Shown: piece after piece, positions 34,601 to 44,900 of the stretch | Numbering within the stretch: position 1 is the stretch's first letter | Layout: every line of letters begins with the position of its first letter | Origin: Theristus sp. LFF4_11 | Taxonomy: Eukaryota; Nematoda; Chromadorea; Monhysterida; Xyalidae | Direction of reading: 5' to 3' | Assembly: GCA_030248135.1 (NCBI GenBank) | Contig: JASANC010001008.1 | Coordinates: 16,201 to 80,200 of the forward strand | DNA: 64,000 nt | Notes under the pieces: generated by a model | The model's input: only the letters and a program-made list of their open reading frames with translations | The model's database searches: none | Told to the model about the DNA's origin: nothing | Translations under genes and position numbers: made by a program

Positions 34601-35808
34601 TTTCTCTGTCATTACAGTGCTCGAACACCCCTCGGCGGGGCTCGATCCCCCGAGCGCACAGGCAATTTCACATTTTAACGCACTACCACCAAGCCACGAG
34701 GTGTAGTGTGGCGTATTATTCTTTCGTCGCCTCGGTGCTAGCGCGTCATAGACGGTTATGCCCGAGCGCGTACGAAAAATTGCCGACTTTTTTATTCGAT
34801 CACCCTGTATGCCCTCGTTCTGTTACATCTAGAGATGTCAAGAAAAAAAAATTTTCTTTAATTTTTTTTTAATTTTTTTTTTTAAATGAAAGTTGTTCAG
34901 AATTTTTCAGGGAGTCCGAATATCACCATCTGAGGAGCCACCGACTTACCATATGACCCCCACTCATATGGGAGGAGGGTGAAAATTTCAGACTTGGTTT
35001 CTGCGACCCCATTTTCCCACCGACGACATCACGTCTCGTGTTTTGCCTCTCAATTCACCTCAAATAACACGGAAACAAGTTCAACAACAAACCGGTGTGA
35101 TCATGACGACACGAGGCGAAACAGCAACGAGCAACCAACGAAGTTACGCTTGCAGTGGCAGACAGTGCAATTTCGACCTTTCGAGATCCTGAAAAACGAT
35201 GCGTAAATGTGAGTTCTCTGCTTCTATCTCACCTTAGCGACATCGGAATTTGTTGAACTAGCCTTTGCGACGCTCAAGTACTTCAATGCGCGAGTCGATC
35301 ATCATTCACCAAGGCTGAAAACAGTCGATAAATCAATCCAGAATACCACCTGCAGCGTTGAAGACTAAGTGACAAGGTAAAGTCAAAGAAAATTTTTGTT
35401 GAACTTTCGAAAAATTATGCCAAAAACGGCATTTTCAGGGCACATTAAAGAAAAAATTTCAAAAATTTTTAATAAAAAAAATAAATAAAAAATGCTCATT
35501 TTTTTACTTTTTTTAAAAAAAAATTAAAAAAAATTTTTTTTTTGAAGCTTACATCTCTAGTTACATCCCCCGACAGGGCTGATCAATGTTTCGGTGTCTC
35601 AATTCAAACTCCACTGAATGCAAGACCGAAAAACCAGCAACGTAAATGAGCTCCAATATGGAGCAAAGAGTAGTGAACCAACGGTGATATCAAAGTCGTA
35701 ATGATGGTAAATCTGCAGGTACGTCATGATCCAGTTGATGCGCTCTTTCGCCTCCGTTTCGTTCGTGTGCCACTCCCGCAGAACACATTGCGTCTGCTGC
35801 TGCTTCAT
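28684..35808 (-). CDS. FMRFamide/myosuppressin-receptor-like rhodopsin-family GPCR, partial model
   Basis: A plasma-membrane neuropeptide receptor is inferred from six phase-consistent exons: 35808-35683, 34452-34280, 33889-33678, 33532-33255, 30263-30007 and 28783-28684. Exon 1 gives a 42-residue N terminus with an N-E-T glycosylation site. Exon 2 gives TM1 (ICVSALLLNTATVAVLVRR) and TM2 (LLSAMAVCDAIVT). Exon 3 gives TM3 and intracellular loop 2, where WLAVYMASVRLAVLRP carries V-R-L at the E/DRY position. Exon 4 opens with a TM4-like part. Exon 5 has TM6 and TM7: TTLMLSALSVLAVFEVPQ, then GEILEQLSLLDGSVCFLLYC, which resembles the T-x-M-L-L, E-x-P-Q and N-S-S-x-N-F-x-L-Y-C pattern of this family. 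Exon 6 is an acidic tail. TM5 and the last exon are not found. Residues 57-92 of exon 4 look unlike a receptor, so that exon end is less certain. Ligand and gene symbol are not assigned. Confidence 0.7.
30449..31452. repeat. 37-bp minisatellite, about 27 units, in a GPCR intron
   Basis: The unit is ACGTGACGCATG-TCCATGAATGTG-CACATGTTCTAAA. Units differ at a few fixed positions: GCATG, GTGTG, GCGTG or GCTCG; CACATG or CCCATG; and an occasional GGGCACATG. The GGGCACATG variant occurs at 30571, 30719, 31015 and 31311, that is at steps of 148, 296 and 296 bp. This reveals a higher-order repeat of eight units. Because 37 is not a multiple of three, the minus-strand frames of up to 109 codons here are by-products. 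Confidence 0.92.
32080..32615. repeat. About 150-bp tandem repeat, 3-4 units, in a GPCR intron
   Basis: Units start around 32101, 32254, 32403 and 32555 with GACCGATTTCGCCAATTTCC and contain GATTCGCCCGAAATCGTC and GTTGCTCACATAA. Similarity falls off in the first copy. No coding role is seen. Confidence 0.8.
34525..34701 (-). mobile_element. tRNA-derived SINE, copy 2
   Basis: Same head, body and tail as 20582-20750, with close sequence identity over the whole length. It lies in the first intron of the GPCR-like gene and in the same orientation as the gene. Confidence 0.85.
34830..35559 (+). mobile_element. Intact 730-bp hAT-like element (TAGAGATGT ends), copy 2
   Basis: TIRs TAGAGATGT and ACATCTCTA are flanked by a perfect 8-bp duplication GTTACATC at 34822-34829 and 35560-35567. 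It is nearly identical to the inverted copy at 4794-5522. It sits in the first intron of the GPCR-like gene, about 120 bp from exon 1. Confidence 0.9.
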
Positions 35809-36581
35809 TGTCGGTTGCGCTATCGACGGAACTGTCTTCTTTTTATTAGATCGACTGAAACTTTCTGAAAATTCTTAATCGATTACCTACATAGACAATG
35901 TCGTTTTTCATTAAAAAAACTACAGGTTGTTGTCTGAATAGACTACATAGACAAAACGCGTCGTACTCGAGTTTGATTCCATGTTTAGCCCTAAATTTCA
36001 TTGATTGTGTGGAATTTTTTTTTGAAAATTCTAAAACTTATAAGTGTGCAACAAACTTTTCAAAATTAAAATGGAACAAATTCGTACTCAATGATTGCTT
36101 TTACTTTTTGCTGATATATGATCTGACGCTGAAAAACTTATTTCCTTTGAAATACAAAAAAGTGACAAAGAAGTTTTACAGGAAAGCGGAAATGATACGT
36201 TTTTTGGTGTGATTTCAGATCCTAATCATCCTTGAAGCGCGAAGTTCTTAGTTTCCGTCCGCACATGACGCAATTCAGCGGGAAAGGAAGAAAAATTTGG
36301 GATCTGCCCAAGTTAAATCTCGGGCGTGGGTGTAGTATTTGCATTCATTACAAACTGGTACCTTATTATCCTCAATAAACCCCCATGGGGGATTAAAACG
36401 TCAGCGACTTTTAGGGGTGGGGGGGGGGGGGGGGGGGGGGGGGGGGCCGCCCCCCCCGCCCCCCCCCCCCCGGGCCATAAAACCCCCCAGGGAGGGGGGG
36501 GAGGGGAGGTGAGCGAGCGGCAGGTGAGGAATGGACTAAAAGGTGCTGAGAGCAAAAGTGTGAAAAGTAGAATTTTTGCAA
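35809..36581. other. Stretch upstream of the GPCR-like gene
   Basis: It presumably includes the promoter and 5' untranslated region of the receptor gene, but I recognise no specific site. A run of about 26 G followed by C runs (36418-36472) resembles the G-tract elements without clear ends. Confidence 0.4.
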
Positions 36582-36714
36582 CTTTCTTGCCTGCCATGCA
36601 AGGTATTTTTGCCATTTTTCAACAAAACCCCACCCCTAGAAATTTGCAAACAAATTCTAGGGGTGGGGTTTTATTGAAAAATGGCAAGAATACCTTGCAT
36701 GGCAGGCAAGAAAG
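36582..36714. repeat. Near-perfect 133-bp palindrome
   Basis: Arms of about 64 bp (CTTTCTTGCCTGCCATGCAA and onward) are reverse complements with only two or three differences, around a centre near TTTGCAAACAAA. The arm sequence also occurs once at about 165-226, where it borders another inverted-repeat element. This suggests the palindrome is two element ends joined head to head. Confidence 0.85.
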
Positions 36715-38831
36715 TCGCAGAAACTTCTACTCTACATAGAAATTTCCTTTTACAACAGCCTTTTGTAATGAAATTACCATTAACTCATCCATTTGGGGCC
36801 TTTGGTAGCACAATTTCTTCATTTTCACTGCAACCAGCCACTGAATTCGCTGGGTATGTGTTTCAAACAGGTTTCCAATAATCCCCCATGGGGGATTATT
36901 TGTGGGGGGGATTATTTGGAAACTTGTCGTGGGGGTGGGGGTTTATTGGTTGGGGGAGGGTGATTAATGGTGGGGGGTTTAATGGGGGTAATACGGTATT
37001 TGCACTGAGGAAGTAGCTAATGAAAACTTACAAGTGATGGATGACATTCAACGAAACGAATCAGTGCAATAAGCACGATGAACCTTGCGAATATTATTTT
37101 TCTTGTGCGGGGTTGCAAAAAAATCGGCAACCAAATACAAACTGGCCATTAAAAACCGTTTTTACGGTAAAAACGAATAAACTGCACATTCGTATACACA
37201 ATTCAAGAATGAAAAAAGTCAACTTTTTAGCGAATCAAACACACAAATTTCACAAAAACGTCAGCGGAAATAGCAAACAAATGAGTTGAAAAAAACAAAA
37301 AAACCAAAATAACGGTAAAACCGTTTTTAGCGTTTTTTTTGCCTGAAAAATACCGGTTTTTTATGCCAATCCTAAAGCACATGTGCGGTTTCATTCGTTG
37401 TAAATGATAATTGACTCCACTGATTCCTCTCTTCATGCATAGGTGGTCTGCATGGTGACAGTCATTTGATAGTCGATAGTCAGACAGAAGAACGAAATTT
37501 GAACCAACAGAAGCCAATTAGGAACAATAACTCAATACATGCACACGTCACGTGCATGAACAAAACAAATCAACTATAGCGAAATGACACGACTAAGTGA
37601 CTCAGAAAACACGTTACAAACGCACATTTGCACTGCTTGTACAAGGTGTGCGTAAAAAAAAATGACTGGTCCCGCCCTGTCAAGATCCAAACTGAAAACA
37701 TGATTTATACGACAACGGCAATTCCCTTGTTCACAGTCATTTGATAGTCGATAGTCCGACAGAAGAGCAAAATCTGAACCAACAGAAGCCAATTAGGAAC
37801 AATAACTCGATACATGCACACGTCATGAACAAAACAAATCAACTATAGCAAAAGGACACGATCAAGTGACTCAAAAACCGCGTTACAAGAGCACATCTGC
37901 GCTGATTGTACAGGGTGCGCCAAAAAAAACAGACGGATCTCGCCCTGTCAAGATTCAAACTGAAATTATGATTTATACGAAAACGGCAAAACCCTTGTTC
38001 AATCCTAAATCTGATCCTGATCTTCTTTTTAAAGACCCTCGATCATTTCGGCGAAAACTTCATTTTTTTCAAAAAAATTTTGCGGTCAAGATTCACAATT
38101 TTTCAAGATTATGCATACCGTAGCAGAGAAATGTGAAAACACATCTCGATGTAGAAAACTTTTTAGAAGCAAAAAAATGGCGGCGCAGTCAACCTAAAAA
38201 AGGCTCACCGCATCCGCATGCATACCTTTTTCGTGCTCCAGGAATTTTTTTTCACGGGTTTCGATTTTCTTCACCTGTACGTTTTTTACAATTACAGCTA
38301 CGTGCACATGTTAATAATGTGACGTTTATCGATGAATAAATCCGATGTGAGACAAAAAATGCTGTTTTTCATGCAAAAATTCGTTTTTTTTCGATCTTTG
38401 CTTCCGCACAGGGGCAATGTTCTTTTGTTTGGGCTAAAAATTGGTAGAGACGTACGTTTGAGCTTCTTTAGTAAGCGACTAAAATTTCAGCTCAAACGGT
38501 GCAAGATTTGGCAAGTTAGAGCGATTCAAAGTTGTGTACCCACTACTTTTGGACCACTCTGTCTGTATGTTATTCACTTTGGAAGCAAAAATCATGATTT
38601 TGTAAAAAATTCAAGTTTCTCAAAATCTTCTTGCACTTTTATGTATGAGACAAAGGGGTTACCGACGGGCGACCGGGGTGAAAGTGCACAGACTCACAAC
38701 ATGGACTACATAGGAACGCAACCCCTCCCACGCAATCCTCGGCACTGCACTGTTCCGGGGTTTCCAGTTCGATCAACAAGACTTTCTTCACAACACACAA
38801 AATGAAACAAACAAAGATATTTAAAAAAAAC
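36715..38831. repeat. Repeat-rich stretch with a 270-bp tandem duplication
   Basis: About 37465-37737 and 37738-38005 are direct copies containing GTCATTTGATAGTCGATAGTC and CCCGCCCTGTCAAGAT. About 38325-38560 matches the inverted-repeat element at 227-640 (one arm plus flank). No ORF here shows a recognised domain. Confidence 0.7.
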
Positions 38832-38834
38832 GCA

Positions 38835-39038
38835 TCACCGGAAACTGCGCGACCGTCGTGGCGGCGTCACGTGACGTTTCGAATGAGCAGCGCCCTTTTG
38901 ACTCTTGTACTTTGACTTGTTCCGTCGCGGCAGTTTCACTGACCGCGGTAGTGCGGTCTGTTTGTCGTGCGACCGCTTCACGGTGCGGTCAACGATCGCT
39001 GAGAAGTTAGACTCGCTGTTGCTGCCGACGTTTCCCAT
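38835..39038 (-). CDS. Possible 67-aa basic protein with an N-terminal MGN
   Basis: An uninterrupted frame runs from ATG at 39038 to a TGA at 38835. It begins MGNVGSNSESNF, a plausible N-myristoylation context (Gly2 with small residues following). It continues with a strongly basic stretch rich in K, R and S, ending TPPRRSRSFR. Codon third positions are GC-rich, like the known exons and unlike the surrounding repeats. No family is recognised. It could be a complete small gene, a first exon whose donor I missed, or chance. Confidence 0.35.
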   Translation of the reverse strand: MGNVGSNSESNFSAIVDRTVKRSHDKQTALPRSVKLPRRNKSKYKSQKGAAHSKRHVTPPRRSRSFR

Positions 39039-39702
39039 GTGTGAAGTTCAGAGCGTACAGTTTATTGCAGACCGTTTATAACGGTGGTTTTCGTGTGCGC
39101 CTGCCTGAAACATGAAGATGAAGTATGGAAACTGTGAAAATCGCGTGGATGTTTGGGTTGACAGACTGCTTATAGCGGTATTTTTTACGTGCCGTGAAGT
39201 TTCGCATATAAAAGGTCCTCTTAAAAAAAAATTCAAGTGAAATTTTGTGTAGCGACCTTAAAGTGAGAGGACGTTTTATAATACGAAGATTAGAAACGGA
39301 TCAAAGAGTTCGTTGTTTTCATTAAAAATTTATGTTTTCTGTCCTCATAAGTGGGAGGATCTTCATATGGAAGACTTTACACACAGAAATGAAGTCTGGT
39401 CTGGAACATGGAAAAATTGCATGGGGAAAAAAGTTTGATTTACGGGGAGAAGAGAAACCAGTGGGTTTGATGAGCAGATTGAGCGCTTATTTGTATATGT
39501 TACACGACGGGGACAGACTTCTGCAAAAGCAGAGCGTAATTAGCAATTAGAAAACAATGTCGCACCCGACGTCGTTTCACCGAAGCATAAGTTACGTGAA
39601 AGCTCGCCAGTCTCAGGACAGGCGCAACATTATTATTTTGCACTTAGAAGTGTGTGTGAGAATGTCCACTGAAACAATCATGCAGCACGCAAATGTTGCT
39701 CA
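39039..39702. other. Unannotated stretch
   Basis: I see no supported gene. The frames at 39048-39236 (minus) and 39332-39550 (plus) have no domain or splice context. Confidence 0.4.
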
Positions 39703-39881
39703 GCGACCACTGGCCTGCGTGGTAGCGCGTTAGACTATTGTCTGTGCGTTCGGGGATCGAGCCTCGCAGAGAAGTGCATATAGGCACTTAATGACAGCGA
39801 AAACTTGATGGGCACCCCCCTCGACGGCGTTCTGTGCGCTTTTCTGGGTTAGCCCTGGCTAAAGACTGCGTCTAAAAATTC
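39703..39881 (+). mobile_element. tRNA-derived SINE, copy 3
   Basis: Plus-strand copy: tRNA-like head GGCCTGCGTGGTAGCGCG, box B-like GGGATCGAGCCTC, body, then the tail GGGTTAGCCCTGGC followed by TAAAGACTGCG. It is more diverged than copies 1 and 2. Confidence 0.8.
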
Positions 39882-40051
39882 TAACAGCAACAAGAACAAT
39901 TGGCAGCTGAACAAACTTGTGAATAATGTCAATTTGTTCAACAATTTGTTCAGTCGGTCCAGTAGACGATTTCACTGGGCTAAAAAAGAGTTATGTGTGC
40001 AATTGCACCCCGAGCTGTTCTGCAAAAAAGTGACGGAACGAACGAACGGTG

Positions 40052-40205
40052 ATTTTAGGCGATGTTTTTAGCCTGGGCTAACCCAGAAAAGCGTAAACGC
40101 TCATACGGACCTTTCTCTGTCATTAAGTGCGTTTATACCCCTCGGCGAGGATCGATCCCCCGGACGCACAGACAATAGTCTAACGCGCCACCAACCAGTC
40201 CACGA
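40052..40205 (-). mobile_element. tRNA-derived SINE, copy 4
   Basis: Minus-strand copy of the same family, with a shortened body. It lies about 170 bp from copy 3 in the opposite orientation. Confidence 0.8.
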
Positions 40206-41920
40206 GTGTGGCAGGTGTAAACAATCTTGCGGCAGGTCAAAAATGCTCAACTAACCCCAGACACGACACAGTCACTTTGGAAATTTTGAATTGCCGCGTA
40301 AAGGCACAAACTATTTTTTACGTGTGGAAACGAACGCGCATTGACGAGTCGCAGAACCAAAAACGACAAGGACATAACTTTTTTGAAGTTTTAACTAGCG
40401 CTGTGTTATGTGCTAGAAACGGGAAAAAACGGTAATCGATAACGGTGCTGCCTGCTGGTGTATGTTCTAGTGCACTAATGTTTTACTCACTGAGTGCACT
40501 TGGATGCAGGTCCTTAGCCTCTCTAACGGAACCTTAAGCGGAACTTCAACTTGTTGAGTGAGACACGTCACACACGCAAAAGGCCGCCGAAGTGCTAACA
40601 TTATTATTTTGAAACGAACTTTATCCATTTTTAATGACGAGAGCGTCCATCGTAGAAAATATGAAAAACTTGAGGTAAACAAAATAAACGACGCAACGCA
40701 AACGAGGCATGACGCATGAGGCGACCCATACAAAACGACACGCAGAGTCATGCACGGAACATGTAAGAAATGTGTAAGAAAATATTGAAAGTTACTTATT
40801 ATATTGAAAGCCTAATACCGGGGTCCGGGGAGGAGTGGGAGGGGTCGAAGCTGTGCGCAAAGGGGGGGGGTGCATAAACTCCTGCTGGGCATTATCTAAA
40901 CAAGGAGACAAGCGTGGGGGATGAGTGAAATAAAAATGATGTGATATTCCGTACGGTAAAACAAATTCAATCAAATCAAAGCTGACAATGTCGGCATTTT
41001 CACTTTGTTAAAAAGGTTTCGCATAGGAATATGATTAGGTTTAGGATTAGGAACCTACAGCGACTTCATTAGGATTAGGATTAGGCTTAGGATTGCGAAG
41101 GAACCTCTGCAACGACTTCATTGAAACCGGACTAAAAGAAGCAACATAAACAAATTTTAAGCCTGATTTTGGTTTGGGCAAAAAAGGCCATCATACAAAT
41201 GGTTCTGTGAGGTTTCAGTGTCGACTTGGCGCCATAAGCTAAGCTAACATGCTAAAAATGATGGGCTACTTTGATTTTAGTGGTTGTTGTACACTCGAGG
41301 CGAGGGAAAAAGGACTGGAGTCAACCAGACGAAGAAATCAAGAAAGGTGGACGGACTTGCTAAAAAAACTCACTTACACGTATGTCAGTCGTCTCACCGA
41401 AGTGATAGAAAGCTCGTTTTCATTTTTTCGTCGTCGCTGCCAGTGGTCAGTTTCATTGAGTAGTGGTCTGAAAAAAGGAGTTTTACTACAGGGTGTTCCG
41501 AAAGTTAAGACCATGAAGAATTCCGGTTGATTATTGAACCCAATTACCCAAAGTTCTTTTGACCAAGGCTTCATAGTGGTTTCGCTCTGTCTGATATTTT
41601 GTTTTTTGCCAAAGTCAGTGCCGAATTGTTCCATTCATGTCTGACTTTTGAAACCTGGATGAGGAGCACAGCGCAAAAGCGCATCGCGCATGCAACAAAG
41701 GTCAGGCGGCCAGAAAGTGGAGTTTCAAAATTCAATTTGTCCGTTTCACGTTTCACCTGGTCAAAAAGGCTTAGCTTAGGATTTGGAACCACCTCGTCGT
41801 CGTCTGTCAGCGTCTCTTGCTCAATTCTGCTTTCGCATCGCTTCTGCTCTGGTTCTGGATAATTTTTACACTTTTGTGTTTCTCAGTTCTGAAAAGAAAA
41901 CGAACAATCAACAACAAACT
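40206..41920. other. Repeat-containing upstream region of the LDLa/PAN gene
   Basis: About 41025-41110 contains several TTAGGA-type repeats with GGAACCTACAGCGACTTCATT; an inverted relative is at 20276-20330. About 41430-41515 matches the MITE end at 62889 (GTGGTCAGTTT...GGGTGTTCC). The region should contain the LDLa/PAN promoter, but I recognise no specific element. Confidence 0.45.
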
Positions 41921-44900
41921 ATGCGAATCTGCAAGCCGCTGCTATCCGTGTTGTTGCTGCTGACGGCGTTCGTCGATTTGGGGACGATTTTGCCAGCCAG
42001 TGCCCACCCCCATTCTGATCCGATTCCCTTCCCCTACCCGACCTTTCCTTTGATCCCTCGTCCACAACCAACAACACCGCCGCCGCCACTTCCACAACCG
42101 TCGACCAGCACCGTTCCACCTTCACCGTCGCTATTACCACCAATAGGTCTGTTTTTCTGTTGTTGTTTTGCTTGTTCGAGTGAGCACTCAGCGCCAGCAG
42201 CTCTTTTTTTCGAAGTCATCTCGTGTGGTGTGTCATTGACGCGAGTGATACTGACACTGACACTGTGGTCAGCCAATGTCAAGTGCAAAGAAAACCCGAC
42301 GAGAAGTTTCGTTATTTTTTCATTCGTCCACTTTCACTTGGCAGCATGTCAACCGGGCGACTTTCAATGTGCAACCTCTGGTCAGTGCGTTCCGAACGCT
42401 TGGATTTGCGACGGCGACGACGATTGTGGAGACGAGAGCGACGAGCACGTTTGCCATCTCAGGGGTTTGTTTGGTCTTGGCGTTTTGTTCGAAGTCTCAT
42501 TCGCAACATGTGCGGCGCGTTTTCACATCGCGATCGTACAATTCCAAGCTCTCAGCAAGCGAGCGAAGACGCCTGAAGGCGGCAGCTCAGCATGGAAACA
42601 GATCGTGTCGTGTTGGCAAAATCTCGCGAGCAAACGCAACAACTGCTTGGTGCTTGCACAATACTCCACTGCACAATATTTTTTCCAGTTCTGCGATTCA
42701 ATGCGCGCATAGATGGGAAGTGAGTTTGAGACGCAGTAATTCAAAATTGCTGAGTTGACCCGACGAATGATCCCTCAAAACAACAACAACAAGTCACTCA
42801 GAGTCGAGCCATTTTAATTTAATTGGCACATCAAGAAAAAAAACAAATTCACCTGTCGACGACTGTGAACTGAATTAGTCGCAGAAAAGATATTCGCACC
42901 GTCTGATGAACGAAACGAGCGTTGTGTTCTCACATCAACCGAGTTTCCTCTCTCATTGCTGTTGTTGTTGCGCGGGTTTACGTTTCTGGACCTGATAACT
43001 GCATTTCAATCTGACAGGTGATATTGCGCCTTTCCACTTCCCGGCGCCTACTGTAATCATACGGTAGTGCAACGCACGCTGATTGGTTGCATTGACCGAT
43101 TGCATTGATTGGCTGTGCCGCAGTGTGTCTGTCGAGCGAGTTCCGTTGTGCGTCCGACGGTCGCTGCGTGCCGGCGGCGTGGCGATGCGACGGCGACGCC
43201 GATTGCGCCGACGAGGCGGACGAGCGAGACTGCGGCGACAGTGCGGAGGCGCACTCGACCTCGGCCAGCGGCAGTGCCAGTGGCGACATGTCAGCGGCGG
43301 CCGCTCACGACGTGATTGGTTGGTCCCCACCCCTCCTGGCGCCCCTGCTCTCTGGTCTCTCTGGTCGCTAGTTATTTCCCATTCTGTTCTTTTGCGAGCA
43401 AAGCGACAGATTCAAACAAACATTCGGTAATTTGTACTGTGCGCCAATCCCGTACAGTTCAGTTCAATCTGCGCAGTCGTGTTTGTATGCGGTTACTGTT
43501 TTGATGGTATTTTTAAGTTGCAAAAAATGGAGAGAATGAGATGCCGTTTTCCATACCATTTCAGCCTCTTTTTTCTGTTTCACCAGAGTGTGCCGAGAAC
43601 CAGTTCCAGTGCGCCAATACCGGCCGGTGTATCCCGGATCGCTGGATCTGCGACGGCGACGACGACTGTGGCGATTTATCGGACGAGCCGAACTGTTCTG
43701 AACGATGTTCGTCGTGTGTGATTTTCTGCGGTTTTCTGTATTAATCGACTGTTTTTGTGAATTTGCTTTGCTATGCTCTTATGCCAGTGTTATGTGCTCG
43801 TCATGAAGTCACGCTTGGCTTAACAATTTTGCAGCTTTCTTCTTTTCAGCTTGTTTCGACGACCAGTTCCAGTGCGCCAATTCTGGTCGCTGCGTACCGG
43901 CTCGCTGGATGTGCGACGGCGACGACGATTGTGGCGATCTGTCGAACGAACGCAACTGCCCGTCGACAGGTTGGTGTTCGGATCGATACGAAAACGGTTC
44001 GTATTTTGATTTTGATTCGGTAAATTTCCTATAATTTGTTTTCTTTCAGCCTGCGGCGCGGATCGGTTCGTTTGCGAGAACAACGGTCGTTGCATTCCTC
44101 GCTCTTGGCTCTGCGACGGCGACGACGATTGTCGTGATATGTCGGATGAGCAGAACTGCCCAGCACCGTGTAAGAATTGCTATTGTTTTAGCAGGGTGTG
44201 CCAACCAAATTTGTTGTCATAAAAGATCAGAGTTCACAGTTTTTCGTTTTCAATTTCAGCGTGTCTCAGCAGCCAGTTCCAATGTGCGAATACTGGCCGG
44301 TGCATTCCGCGTACCTGGATCTGCGACGGCGACAACGACTGTGGCGATCTGTCGGATGAGCAGAACTGCCCAGCACCGTGTAAGAATTGTTATTGTTTTA
44401 GCATGTTGTGCCATTTTGGTTGTCATAAAAGATCAGAGTTTACAGCTCATTTCATTTTCCCTTGTAGCGTGCCTCAGCAGCCAGTTCCAATGTGCCAACA
44501 CAGGCCGGTGCATTTCGCGCAGCTGGATTTGCGACGGCGACAACGACTGTGGCGATCTGTCGGATGAGCAGAACTGCCCAGCACCGTGTAAGAATTTGAA
44601 ATGTTGCCGCATTTCTTCCAAAATTCGTTCTTCGCATAGCAGGCGCCAATTCCGTACCGTGAGCACTTTCAATTCTTCTCAGCCTGCGGCGAGGATCGGT
44701 TCGTTTGCGAGAACAACGGTCGTTGCATTCCTCGCTCTTGGCTCTGCGACGGCGACGACGATTGTCGCGATCTGTCGGATGAACAGAACTGCCCAGAACC
44801 GAGTAAGAATGTTGCCTGTCGCTATTCGGTTCTCTCTGTTGGTTTTTGCGCAGAACAACAAATGTTTTTCGATTTGCTTCGTCAGCGTGTCTCAGTAGCC

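Noticed and set aside
41025..41110. Telomere-like TTAGG repeats
   Set aside because: The motif is imperfect, interspersed with other sequence, and part of a dispersed repeat also seen at 20276-20330.
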